From assembly GCF_003369835.1 (NCBI RefSeq), contig NZ_QPMJ01000001.1:496001-560000 (forward strand): a DNA stretch of 64,000 bases. Direction: 5' to 3'. Numbering within the stretch: the stretch's first letter is position 1; each line of letters starts with the position of its first letter. Below are positions 34,855-42,954 of the stretch, piece after piece. The notes under the pieces were generated by a model. The model did not search any database. It saw only the letters and a program-made list of their open reading frames with translations, and was not told the origin of the DNA. The stretch is from Halorussus rarus. GTDB lineage: Archaea; Halobacteriota; Halobacteria; Halobacteriales; Haladaptataceae. A program made the position numbers and the translations under genes.

Positions 34855-35684
34855 TCTCGCAGGGCCTCCTCTCGCTCGACGCCCTCGAGGGTGGTCTCCT
34901 CGACGTTCATCGCCACCACCGCGGGCTTGTAGGCGCCGCCCTCGAACAGGTCGTGGTCGCCGACCGACGACTCCACGAACCGGGTGAAGGCCCGGCGCTC
35001 GGGCGGGAGACGACCGTAGACGACCTCCTCCTCGACCAGGTCGTACACCGGGATGCGGGGCGTGAGCAGGGTGTTCTCGGCGACCACCGAGTTCTCCCCG
35101 ACCACGAACCCCGAGGTGACCCGGCAGCCCGCGCCGAGCGAGGCGCCGTCCTCGACCACGACCGGGGCGTCCTCGACCGGTTCGAGCACGCCGCCGACGA
35201 GGGTGTTGGCGCCCAGCTTGACGTCCGCGCCGATCTGGGCGCACGAGCCGACGGTGTCGCAGGAGTCGACCAGCGTCCCGTCGCCGACGTGCGCGCCGAT
35301 ATTGACGAAGCTCGGGCTCATCATGATGCAGTCCGAGCCGAGGTACGCGCCCCGGCGGACGACGGTCCCGTCGGGCGTGTTGCGGGTGCCCCTCTCGGGC
35401 AGGTCGGCCGTCTCGCGCAGGGGCAGCACGTCGTGGTAGGTCACGTCGCCGTACTCCCGGCCAGCGATCTCGCGCAGGCCGAAGTTCAGCAGGATGCCCC
35501 GCTTGACCCACTCGTTCGACTCCCACTCGCCCTCGCGCTTCTCGGCGGCCCGGACCTCGCCGGCTTCGAGCGCGTCTAAGAACTCTTCGAGGACGGCGTA
35601 CTCCTCGTCGCCCGCGTCGCCAGCGGTGAGGCTGCCGTCGTCGTACCGATGCCACAGGTCGTCTACGTCGGATTCAAGACTCAT
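34851..35684 (-). CDS. dapD: Tetrahydrodipicolinate N-succinyltransferase
   Basis: A 277-aa left-handed beta-helix transferase that puts succinyl from succinyl-CoA onto tetrahydrodipicolinate. Hexapeptide repeats run from about 115 to 215 (SFVNIGAHVGDGTLVDSC, AQIGADVKLGANTLVGGV, VEDGASLGAGCRVTSG). The motif SCDTVGSCAQIG is conserved. ATG 35684 (MSLESDVDDLWHR) overlaps the dapB stop. It commits this organism to the succinylase branch. Confidence 0.94.
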   Translation of the reverse strand: MSLESDVDDLWHRYDDGSLTAGDAGDEEYAVLEEFLDALEAGEVRAAEKREGEWESNEWVKRGILLNFGLREIAGREYGDVTYHDVLPLRETADLPERGTRNTPDGTVVRRGAYLGSDCIMMSPSFVNIGAHVGDGTLVDSCDTVGSCAQIGADVKLGANTLVGGVLEPVEDAPVVVEDGASLGAGCRVTSGFVVGENSVVAENTLLTPRIPVYDLVEEEVVYGRLPPERRAFTRFVESSVGDHDLFEGGAYKPAVVAMNVEETTLEGVEREEALRE

Positions 35685-36517
35685 GCGTCTCCCTCCACTA
35701 CGTCCGCGAAGTCGTACCACCCCGGCTCCCGGCCCGCGAGCCAGACCGCCGCGTCGAGCGCGCCCTCGGCGAAGACGCCGCGGTCCTCGGCGCGGTGGGT
35801 GAGCCGGACCTCCTCGTGGTTGCCCGCCAAGAGCACCTCGTGCTCGCCCGTGATGGCCCCGGCCCGGCGGGCGTGGACGCCGATCTCGCCCGCCTCGCGT
35901 GGCGCCTCGCCCTCGCGGCCGTGGACGCGCTTCCCTCGCGGCTCGGCGTTCTCGCCGCTCGGCTCCGAGGCGCTCCGCGCCTCGCGCTCGCCGGCATCCT
36001 CTCGCGCGCTCTCGATGCGGTCGAGGATGGTGTTGGCGGTCCCGCTGGGTGCGTCGCGCTTCCGGTTGTGGTGGGTCTCGGTCACCTCGACGTCGTACCC
36101 CGGCAGGTCCGCGACCGCCGACTCCACCGCCGAGAGCAGCGCCTGGACCCCGCGGCCGAAGTTCGAGGCCACGAGCACGGGGGCGTACTCGGCGCGTTCC
36201 CTGAGCGCCTGCTCGCCCTCGTCGTCGAAACCGGTGGTGCCGACCACGCTGGCGACGCCCGCCTCGGCGGCGGCCGCGACGTACGCCCGACTGCTCTCGG
36301 GACCGGTGAAGTCCACGACGGCGTCGGGGTCGCGCTCGGCCAGCAGGCGGTCGAACTCCGCCGCGGGGTCGACGGGGACGCCCGCCACCGACTCGTCCGC
36401 GTCGGGGTCGCGGTTCACGGCGAACGCGACCGAGACGTCCGCGCGGGCGTCGGCGGCTTCGAGCACCGCGCGGCCCATCCGGCCGGTCGCGCCGGTCACT
36501 GCGACGGTTGCGCTCAT
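35681..36517 (-). CDS. dapB: 4-Hydroxy-tetrahydrodipicolinate reductase
   Basis: A 278-aa NAD(P)H reductase. The Rossmann motif VAVTGATGRMGRAV is at 5-18, VGTTGF occurs in the middle, and the active-site region is ETHHNRKRDAPSGTA. After it comes an extra charged segment of about 30 residues (SASEPSGENAEPRGKRVHG) not seen in short bacterial forms. ATG 36517 overlaps the dapA stop. Confidence 0.94.
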   Translation of the reverse strand: MSATVAVTGATGRMGRAVLEAADARADVSVAFAVNRDPDADESVAGVPVDPAAEFDRLLAERDPDAVVDFTGPESSRAYVAAAAEAGVASVVGTTGFDDEGEQALRERAEYAPVLVASNFGRGVQALLSAVESAVADLPGYDVEVTETHHNRKRDAPSGTANTILDRIESAREDAGEREARSASEPSGENAEPRGKRVHGREGEAPREAGEIGVHARRAGAITGEHEVLLAGNHEEVRLTHRAEDRGVFAEGALDAAVWLAGREPGWYDFADVVEGDA

Positions 36518-37422
36518 TGGTTTATCTCAGTTCCCCCCGCCTCTAACTCTCCGAGGATAGCCGCAAGTTCTGCCCGAACATCCTCCGAGGCCCTGGTCAG
36601 CGGCGAGCGGAGCGTAGCGGGGCCGTACCCGCGGATCTCCATCGCCTCCTTGACCGGGATGGGGTTGGTCTCGGCGAACAGCGCCCGGAACAGCGGCGCG
36701 AGCTCCTCGTGTATCTCGCGGGCCTCGGCGAAGTCGCCCGACAGGCCGGCCTCGACCAGCGAGACGGTGCGCTCGGGCTCGACGTTCGCGCTGACGCTGA
36801 TGGTGCCGGCCGCGCCCAGCGACAGCATCGGGAGCGTGAGGAAGTCGTCGCCCGACAGCACCGACAACGCCTGGCCGCGGGTGCGCTCGATGACCCGTCC
36901 GATGCGGTCGAGATCGCCGCTGGCGGCCTTGTAGCCCACCACGTTCTCGTGTTCGGCGAGCGAGGCCGCGGTCTCGACCGCGATGTTGCGGCCCGTCCGC
37001 GACGGGACGTTGTAGATGATCTGGGGCAGGTCGACCTCGTCGGCGATGGTCCGGAAGTGCCGCTCCATCCCCTCGGGCTCGGGCTTGTTGTAGTACGGCG
37101 AGATGAGCAGCAGGGCGTCGGCCCCGGCGTCGGCCGAGCGCCGCGAGAGCTCCAGGGCCTCGCGGGTCGAGTTGCTGCCCGAGCCGGCGATCACGGGCAC
37201 GTCGACCGCGTCGGTGACCGCCTCCACGACCTCGATGTGTTCGTCGTGGCTCAGGGTCGCGCTCTCGCCGGTCGAGCCGACCGCGAGCAGGCCGTCGACG
37301 CCGGCGTCGGCGAGGCGTCGGGCGTCGGCGCGGAGCTGTTCGAAGTCGATGCTGTCGTCGGATTCGAAGGGGGTCGTCATCGCCGGGTAGACCCCGCTGA
37401 AGGGTTCGTCGGTGCGTGTCAT
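36514..37422 (-). CDS. dapA: 4-Hydroxy-tetrahydrodipicolinate synthase
   Basis: A 302-aa TIM-barrel aldolase that condenses pyruvate and aspartate semialdehyde, the first step of the DAP route. The Schiff-base Lys165 is in VVGYKAASGD, the catalytic Tyr137 in YNVPSRTGRN, and the substrate loop is GSTGESATL. First gene of a six-gene minus-strand operon in which the first five genes overlap by 4 nt (ATGA). Its own promoter is not obvious in the divergent spacer. Confidence 0.96.
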   Translation of the reverse strand: MTRTDEPFSGVYPAMTTPFESDDSIDFEQLRADARRLADAGVDGLLAVGSTGESATLSHDEHIEVVEAVTDAVDVPVIAGSGSNSTREALELSRRSADAGADALLLISPYYNKPEPEGMERHFRTIADEVDLPQIIYNVPSRTGRNIAVETAASLAEHENVVGYKAASGDLDRIGRVIERTRGQALSVLSGDDFLTLPMLSLGAAGTISVSANVEPERTVSLVEAGLSGDFAEAREIHEELAPLFRALFAETNPIPVKEAMEIRGYGPATLRSPLTRASEDVRAELAAILGELEAGGTEINQ

Positions 37423-37737
37423 GGTGTGCGTCGGGTCGAGGCTGATCGGAGTCGGTGCAGAACGAGTACGGCCCGCGACGGGTTCGCTACGCCCGCCGTG
37501 GACCTGTCAGTAACCGAATTTTGTGCGTTTCAGCCCCGAAAAACCGACCGACCCGCCGCTGGGCGAGCGCGCGCCAGCGCCAGCGACGGCGTCGGAGTGC
37601 ATATGCGTGTCACTCACGTCCTCCGACTTAAGCCTTTATGTCGGCGGCGGTCCCGGCGCCCCGGTTCCGACGTTGGCGGCCGACCAGACGTCGCCCGAGA
37701 GTGAGTTTTATCTTTCCGACGGCCGAACCGGCGATTA
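37423..37737. other. 315-bp divergent spacer between dapA and a phosphoesterase
   Basis: No gene is supported. AT-rich spots are AATTTTGTG near 37518 and CTTAAGCCTTTATG at 37628-37641; the second looks like a TATA box with no matching coding start, so it may drive an unrecognised transcript. GTGCATATGCG lies at 37597-37607. The proven-looking TATA is TTTTATC at 37706-37712 for the gene at 37738. Confidence 0.4.
37706..37712 (+). promoter_or_regulatory. TATA box for the 37738 gene
   Basis: TTTTATC lies 26-32 nt before ATG 37738, a clear leaderless arrangement. Confidence 0.6.
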
Positions 37738-38379
37738 ATGCTCGTTCTCGGAGACGCTCACGCCGACGACCCCGACAATCGGCGCGCCCTGTTCGCGGCC
37801 TACCGTGACGCGGACGCAGAGGTGGCGCTGCAGTTGGGGGACCTGCTCTACTACGACCTCCCGATTCCGACCTACTTCATCGGCGGCAACAACGAGGATT
37901 TCGACGTCATCGACGCGCTCCGGCACGGCCGCCTCGACAGCTCCGGCGTCACGAACGCCATCCTCATCAACGAGGAGGCGGTCGAGATCGAGGGGCTTCG
38001 GGTCGCTGGCCTGTCGGGTAACTACGCCCCGACCCAGTTCGAGCGCCCCCGTCCGAACCTCCAGGGCGAGCGCCGGCGCCACTTCGTCCGCGGGGACGTC
38101 GAGCGCCTCATGGACGTCGAGGACGTGGACGTGTTGCTGACCCACGAGGCGCCCCACGGCCTGCCGGTCGTCGAGTCCTACGAGGTGGGCTGCGACCACA
38201 TCGACGACCTGCTGGAGGCGCTGTCCCCGGACCTCTGTCTGGTCGGCCACCACCACGAGCACGCCGAGACGACCTACGGCGACACACGGGTGGTGAGCCT
38301 GGCCGCGGTCGGCGAGCGCTACTACGAACTCGACCCCGCGACCCTCGACCTGACGTGGCACCCGACGCCGTCGTCGTGA
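37738..38379 (+). CDS. Calcineurin-like metallophosphoesterase, paralogue 1
   Basis: A 213-aa enzyme of the metal-dependent phosphoesterase superfamily. Metal-binding motifs are Asp6 and His8 (LGDAHAD), Asp35 (GDLLYYD), Asn51 (GGNNED), a His in LLTHEAPHG and the VGHHHEHA motif near the C-terminus. The compact form without extra domains resembles the YfcE/MJ0936 type that acts on small phosphodiesters or nucleotides, but the substrate is unknown. A close paralogue (same length, 213 aa) lies at 39262 with one secreted-protein gene between. Confidence 0.88.
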   Translation: MLVLGDAHADDPDNRRALFAAYRDADAEVALQLGDLLYYDLPIPTYFIGGNNEDFDVIDALRHGRLDSSGVTNAILINEEAVEIEGLRVAGLSGNYAPTQFERPRPNLQGERRRHFVRGDVERLMDVEDVDVLLTHEAPHGLPVVESYEVGCDHIDDLLEALSPDLCLVGHHHEHAETTYGDTRVVSLAAVGERYYELDPATLDLTWHPTPSS

Positions 38380-38521
38380 GACCGCGTTCGGCTACCTCTC
38401 GGCGTTCCTTTTGTCTCATATTTGCTAGTTCAGCCAATAATTAACTGACCGGAGAGCGCGTCCGTAGCCGTGCAGTTTTCGGAGTGCCCGTCGGTAAACG
38501 CCAGCAGGGGGGAGACAGAGG

Positions 38522-39115
38522 ATGACGCTGACTCGGACGATGGCGACGTTACTGGTGGTCGGAGCGCTGCTCGCCAGCGCGTCCGCCGCTTCGACCGCGG
38601 CGACGAACCGGACGGGACTGGTCACGAGCGACCAGTCGACGGTGGGAAGCAACGTCTTCGAGGCCACCGCTTCGACACCGGTACAGGCGAACGAGACGGC
38701 GAACGTCACCATCGTCAACCAGACGACGAGCGGCGACCGCGTGCGGATCGCGTCGGTAACGGTCCCGAACGGGGGATTCGTCGTCGTACACGACGCGAGG
38801 TTACTCCAGGGGAACGTCCTCGGGAGCATCGCCGGCGTTTCCGCGCATCTGGAACCCGGAACGCACGCCAACGTCACGGTCCCGGTTACCGCCCCGCTGA
38901 ACCGGTCTCAGCGAGTCATCGCAATCGCCTACCGGGACTCGAACGGGAACGGGACGTTCGATTACCGGTCGTCGGAGGGGTCGCTCGACGGCCCGTACAG
39001 GAAAAACGAGTTGGTAGTTTCGGACGACGCGCTCGTCGAGACGGCGAACGGGACGACCGCGCCCGCAGGAACGACTGCAGACACGGGGACGAAGTCCACT
39101 TCTACTGACGACTGA
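38522..39115 (+). CDS. Secreted DUF7282-type protein
   Basis: A 197-aa protein with a Sec-type signal peptide (about 1-27, MTLTRTMATLLVVGALLASASAAS). The mature part has the halobacterial DUF7282 pattern: VTVPNGGFVVVHDARLL, a VLGSIAGVSAHLEPGTHANV stretch and a final YRDSNGNGTFDYRSSEGS, ending in a Thr-rich tail that may be glycosylated. It probably acts at or outside the cell surface, perhaps in adhesion or as an envelope component (inference). It sits between two phosphoesterase paralogues. Confidence 0.78.
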   Translation: MTLTRTMATLLVVGALLASASAASTAATNRTGLVTSDQSTVGSNVFEATASTPVQANETANVTIVNQTTSGDRVRIASVTVPNGGFVVVHDARLLQGNVLGSIAGVSAHLEPGTHANVTVPVTAPLNRSQRVIAIAYRDSNGNGTFDYRSSEGSLDGPYRKNELVVSDDALVETANGTTAPAGTTADTGTKSTSTDD

Positions 39116-39261
39116 CGGAGCTACCAGGTAGCACCGTCGTCACACCCGGTCGTCCGTTCTCGCTCTCGCGGTCGCAACTCGAAGAGTCCCATCGGGTGCT
39201 CCGAGCGCGGACGCCGGACCGAGCCACAGTGCTTACCCCGTCACCGCCCGAAACGCCGCCG

Positions 39262-39903
39262 ATGCTCGTCCTCGGAGACGCCCACGCCGACGACCCCGAC
39301 AAGCGGCGGGCGCTGCTGGCGACCTACCGCGAGTCGGGGGCCGACGTCGCGCTCCAGGCGGGCGACCTGCTCCACTACGACCTGCCCGCGCCCACCTACT
39401 TCATCGGCGGCAACAACGAGGACTTCGACGTCATCGACGCGCTGCGCGCCGGCGAGGAGCCGGAGGGGACGACAGTCGGAAACGCAACCCTGCTCGCCAG
39501 CACCGCGGCCGAGGTCGAGGGACTGCGGGTGGCGGGGCTGTCGGGCAACTACGCCCCGACGAAGTACGACGAGACCCGCGCGGACCTGGTCGGCGAGCGC
39601 CGCCGCCACTTCGTCCGCGAGGACGTCGAGACCCTGAAGCGCGTCGAGGACGTCGACGTGCTGCTGACCCACGAGGCGCCCCACGGCCTGATCTACTACG
39701 GTTACGACGCCGGCTGCGAGCGCATCGACGAACTCCTCGACGCGCTCGACCCGGCCCTCTGCCTGGTGGGCCACCACGAGCGCCACGCCGAGACGGAGTA
39801 CGGCGACACCCGGGTGGTGAGTCTCGCGCCCGCGTGGGAGCGCTACTATCTGCTGGACCCCGAGACCCTGGCGCTGTCCGAGCGCGCGACGCCGGCGGAG
39901 TAA
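39262..39903 (+). CDS. Calcineurin-like metallophosphoesterase, paralogue 2
   Basis: A 213-aa paralogue of the gene at 37738. MLVLGDAHADDPD, PTYFIGGNNEDFDVIDALR and LLTHEAPHGL are shared almost exactly. The metal site is intact except that the C-terminal motif reads VGHHERHA instead of VGHHHEHA. ATG 39262 is chosen because it lines up with the paralogue. No good TATA box is seen (CTTACC at 39232-39237 is the best candidate). Confidence 0.87.
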   Translation: MLVLGDAHADDPDKRRALLATYRESGADVALQAGDLLHYDLPAPTYFIGGNNEDFDVIDALRAGEEPEGTTVGNATLLASTAAEVEGLRVAGLSGNYAPTKYDETRADLVGERRRHFVREDVETLKRVEDVDVLLTHEAPHGLIYYGYDAGCERIDELLDALDPALCLVGHHERHAETEYGDTRVVSLAPAWERYYLLDPETLALSERATPAE

Positions 39904-40061
39904 CGCGCGCGACTCTGCTATGTCAATGAGGTAAAGAGCACGTCGACCGGGTCCACCGAGTGGGGTGCGCACTGGTCCGCGTCAACGGCGGTGTCGGCGG
40001 CTTCGTCCGATCGCGAGCGGGGCGGGCGGAACGCGCCGGCGGGGGAGTCGGGGTGCGGACC

Positions 40062-40069
40062 TTTTTATC
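40062..40069 (+). promoter_or_regulatory. TATA box for the NYN gene
   Basis: TTTTTATC lies 23-30 nt before ATG 40092 and supports that start over in-frame codons back to 39960. Confidence 0.6.
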
Positions 40070-40091
40070 ACAGGCGGAACGAGTCTTGGCC

Positions 40092-40589
40092 ATGACCGAG
40101 ATCCACCCGAACCAGCGGGTCGCCGTGCTGGCCGACGCCCAGAACCTCTATCACACGGCCCAGAGCGTCTACAGCCGCAACATCGACTACTCCGCGGTCC
40201 TCGAGAAGTCGGTCCAGGACCGGGAGCTCACCCGTGCCATCGCCTACGTCATCCAGGCCGACAGCCCGGACGAGGAGCGGTTCTTCGAGGCGCTCACCGA
40301 CATCGGCTTCGAGACCAAAATCAAGGAGCTCAAGACGTTCGGCGACGGGTCGAAGAAGGCCGACTGGGACGTCGGGATGAGCCTCGACGCGGTGACGCTC
40401 GCCAACCACGTCGACGCCATCATCCTCTGCACTGGCGACGGCGACTTCTCGCGGCTCTGCTCGCACCTCCGCCACGAGGGCGTCCGGACGGAGGTCACCA
40501 GCTTCGAGGAGTCGACGTCGGACGAACTCATCACCGCCGCCGACGCGTTCATCGACATGAGCGAGCGCCCCGACACGTTCCTGCTCTGA
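40092..40589 (+). CDS. NYN-domain (LabA/PIN-like) putative RNase
   Basis: A 165-aa single-domain protein of the NYN family, a branch of PIN-like nucleases. Acidic metal-site residues are Asp15 (LADAQNLY), Asp91 and Asp93 (KADWDVGMSLDA), and Asp116 and Asp118 (CTGDGDFSRL). This matches the LabA/DUF88 group, which includes RNA-degrading and RNA-quality-control proteins. It stands alone. Confidence 0.87.
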   Translation: MTEIHPNQRVAVLADAQNLYHTAQSVYSRNIDYSAVLEKSVQDRELTRAIAYVIQADSPDEERFFEALTDIGFETKIKELKTFGDGSKKADWDVGMSLDAVTLANHVDAIILCTGDGDFSRLCSHLRHEGVRTEVTSFEESTSDELITAADAFIDMSERPDTFLL

Positions 40590-40664
40590 AGGCCGGAGCA
40601 GCCGCGGCGCTCGCGGGTCGGGAGTGTTCGCGAAGAAAACCCGGAATCCGTGCGCAGTCCGCGC

Positions 40665-40835
40665 TCAGACCGGGCGGCCTTCCTCTTCGGCGGTGCCGCT
40701 CAGGAGCGCGCCGGCCGCCATCACGAGGACGGCGACGGCCGACAGCAGGTACGTCGTCATGGTCTGGGTGTTCGCTACGGCAAAGATCACCACGCCGGCC
40801 AGGACGACCAGTGCGAGACCGAGGTTGGCTTTCAT
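40665..40835 (-). CDS. Small two-TM protein, 56 aa
   Basis: A short gene on the minus strand. Translation from ATG 40835 gives MKANLGLALVVLAGVVIF, then AVANTQTMTTYLLSAVAVLV and a tail SGTAEEEGRPV with stop at 40665. Two hydrophobic helices at about 5-20 and 29-45 suggest an inner-membrane hairpin. A strong minus-strand TATA (GATTTATATC, 40861-40870) lies 26-35 nt upstream, which supports expression. No function can be given. Confidence 0.65.
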   Translation of the reverse strand: MKANLGLALVVLAGVVIFAVANTQTMTTYLLSAVAVLVMAAGALLSGTAEEEGRPV

Positions 40836-40860
40836 TGTAGTCGCAGGTAGTCGCTCCAGG

Positions 40861-40870
40861 GATATAAATC
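40861..40870 (-). promoter_or_regulatory. TATA box for the 56-aa gene
   Basis: GATTTATATC on the minus strand, 26-35 nt before ATG 40835. It is one of the clearest TATA boxes in the window. Confidence 0.55.
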
Positions 40871-41064
40871 AAACCGAAACCGCCGGAAAACGTAACGAAC
40901 GAACATTAAATTGTTTATCGATGTCGTGGTGTATGTTAACTGCTAGCAAAGAATCGTCGCCTGCCCTTCGCCCGCGCCACTGCTCCGACTCACCGCCACA
41001 CCGAAGGGACCGCCCGCGGTCGAAGAGCCAAGGCTTTTCGCGGCCCGTCCCCAACCGCCGGCCG

Positions 41065-41568
41065 ATGAGCACGAGCGACGCGGACGACGGGCGGGCCGAC
41101 GACCTCCGGCGGCTCCGCACCGTCGCCGACTACCAGTTCGGGGCGGGCGTCGGCGCGGCGCTGTTCCCCGAGGGCGAGGACCTGGAAGTCCAGCGCTCCT
41201 CCTCGGGCCGGCCCCAGCAGGTCGTCGCCGACGAGGGGCGACTCGTGACCTACGGCACCGACGGCCGGTTCACGCTCGGGTTGGCGGGCGGCCGCAGGGT
41301 CGCGGCGGCGCTCGAACCCCCGGCCGGCCGGGTCGCGGTCGGCGACGAGAGCGAACCGTTCGTCCGCGACGGCAAGAACGTCTTCGCCAAGTTCGTCGCT
41401 ACGGTCGGCCCCGAGGTCAGGCCCGGCGACGAGGTCGCGGTGGTCCACGAGGACGGGTCGCTGCTCGCGGTCGGCCGGGCCGAGCTCTCGGCCGACGGGA
41501 TGGCCGACTTCGACACCGGGATGGCTGTCATGGTCCGCGAGGGTGCGGGCGACCCCGCCGACGAGTAG
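41065..41568 (+). CDS. PUA-domain protein
   Basis: A 167-aa protein beginning MSTSDADDGRADDLRRLRTV. Residues about 85-160 (VAVGDESEPFVRDGKNVFAK ... GDEVAVVHEDGSLLAVGRAEL) form a PUA RNA-binding fold as found in archaeosine transglycosylase and pseudouridine synthases. The N-terminal half resembles the domain that precedes PUA in archaeal TGT relatives. It lies just before nac and trmI, both translation-related, so a tRNA or rRNA role is likely. Confidence 0.85.
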   Translation: MSTSDADDGRADDLRRLRTVADYQFGAGVGAALFPEGEDLEVQRSSSGRPQQVVADEGRLVTYGTDGRFTLGLAGGRRVAAALEPPAGRVAVGDESEPFVRDGKNVFAKFVATVGPEVRPGDEVAVVHEDGSLLAVGRAELSADGMADFDTGMAVMVREGAGDPADE

Positions 41569-41655
41569 TTCGCGAGGAACTCGGCCGCCGCGCGGTGTCG
41601 CGCCGGCGACTCGACGACGTTCGACCGAGCCCGCGGACGTCGTCGGTCCGCCAAC

Positions 41656-41662
41656 CTTATTT
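41656..41662 (+). promoter_or_regulatory. TATA box for nac-trmI
   Basis: CTTATTT lies 24-30 nt before ATG 41686 and favours this start over the TTG two codons upstream. Confidence 0.55.
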
Positions 41663-41685
41663 CTTCACGCTCCGACGGCTTGAGT

Positions 41686-42087
41686 ATGTTCGGAGGAGGC
41701 GGCGGGGGACTCGATCCCCGCAAGATGAAGCAGATGATGAAGCAGATGGGCATCGACGTCGACGAACTCGACGCCGAGGAAGTCGTCATCACCAAGAGCG
41801 ACGGCGAACAGCTCGTGTTCGACGACCCCGACATCACCGTGATGGACGCTCGCGGCCAGGAGACCTACCAGGTCGTCGGCGAGCCCGAGAGCCGCGAGGG
41901 CGGCTCGGGCGGCGCCAGCGCAGTCGCGGCCGGCGACGAGGACGACGAGAGCGGCGGGTCGGCGGGCATCCCCGACGGCGACGTCGAGATCGTGGCCCAG
42001 CGGACCGGGTCGACCGAGGACGACGCCCGCGAGGCGCTCGAAGCGACCGACGGCGACCTCGCGGCCGCTGTCGAGCGCCTAGAGTGA
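41686..42087 (+). CDS. nac: Nascent polypeptide-associated complex protein
   Basis: A 133-aa ribosome-associated chaperone that covers new chains at the exit tunnel. [20 protein letters not shown] is the standard archaeal start. The NAC domain spans about 25-70 ([20 protein letters not shown]), followed by an acidic Gly/Ser linker and a C-terminal UBA domain (about 95-133, [18 protein letters not shown]). Archaeal NAC forms homodimers. Its stop overlaps the GTG of trmI, so the two are coupled. Confidence 0.95.
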   Translation: MFGGGGGGLDPRKMKQMMKQMGIDVDELDAEEVVITKSDGEQLVFDDPDITVMDARGQETYQVVGEPESREGGSGGASAVAAGDEDDESGGSAGIPDGDVEIVAQRTGSTEDDAREALEATDGDLAAAVERLE

Positions 42088-42842
42088 CGGTTCTGCTGGT
42101 CCACGGCGACCGGGAGTACCTGCGCGACCCGGGCGAGGAGCTCCAGACCGACCTCGGGGTGCTGGAGGTCCCCGAGGACGTCGAACCCGGCCGGACACTG
42201 GAGACGCATCTCGGCGAGCCGTTCGAGGTCCGGGCGCTGCGGGGCCCCGACCTGTTCAACCACTTCGAGCGCACCGGCGCGCCGATGATGCCCCGCGACG
42301 TCGGGCTCATCGTCGGCCACACCGGCGTCGCCCGCGGCGACCGGGTGCTCGACGCCGGGACCGGCACCGGCGTACTCGCGGCCTACCTCGGCCGGCTGGG
42401 CGCCGACGTCACGACCTACGAGCGCGACGCCGAGTTCGCGGCAGTCGCCCGCGAGAACATGGAACTGGCCGACGTGACCGACCGCGTCGAGGTGCGCGTC
42501 GGCGACCTGACCGAGGTGCTGGCGGACGGACGCGAAACGGACGAGGACGGCGAGGGCACCGACCTCGGACCGTTCGACGTGCTCACCCTCGACACCGAGG
42601 ACGCGCCCGAGGTCGTCGCCCGCGCGCCCGACCTGCTCGCGCGCGGCGGGTTCGTCGCGGTCTACTCGCCGTTCGTCGAGCACACCCGCGACGCGGTCGA
42701 GTCGGCCCGCGAGGCCGGCCTCGCCGACGTCGAGACGCTCGAGACCATCCAGCGCCGGATGGACTTCGACGACCGCGGCTCCCGGCCCTCGACCGCGGGC
42801 GTCGGCCACACCGGCTACCTGACGTTCGCGCGCCGGCCGTAG
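42084..42842 (+). CDS. trmI: tRNA (adenine-N1)-methyltransferase, TrmI type
   Basis: A 252-aa SAM-dependent enzyme that makes 1-methyladenosine in the T-loop of tRNA (positions 57/58 in archaea). An N-terminal beta-barrel is followed by the Rossmann domain with motif [18 protein letters not shown], then [15 protein letters not shown], and [17 protein letters not shown] 42084 overlaps the nac stop. The usual neighbour order PUA-nac-trmI supports the call. Confidence 0.9.
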   Translation: MTVLLVHGDREYLRDPGEELQTDLGVLEVPEDVEPGRTLETHLGEPFEVRALRGPDLFNHFERTGAPMMPRDVGLIVGHTGVARGDRVLDAGTGTGVLAAYLGRLGADVTTYERDAEFAAVARENMELADVTDRVEVRVGDLTEVLADGRETDEDGEGTDLGPFDVLTLDTEDAPEVVARAPDLLARGGFVAVYSPFVEHTRDAVESAREAGLADVETLETIQRRMDFDDRGSRPSTAGVGHTGYLTFARRP

Positions 42843-42954
42843 CCCGGGGCCGACGGGCTCAATCGCAGCCTGTTCTCGTGTAGGTCCGGCGTCGACGAGG
42901 GCAATCGGCCCATAACAAAGCAGGAACTCGTCAATCTCGCAGAGGAAGACCTCC

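Noticed and set aside
37639-37737. ATG after a TATA-like CTTTATG before the first phosphoesterase
   Set aside because: The frame encodes an Arg-rich peptide that runs into the phosphoesterase in another frame; not a believable gene.
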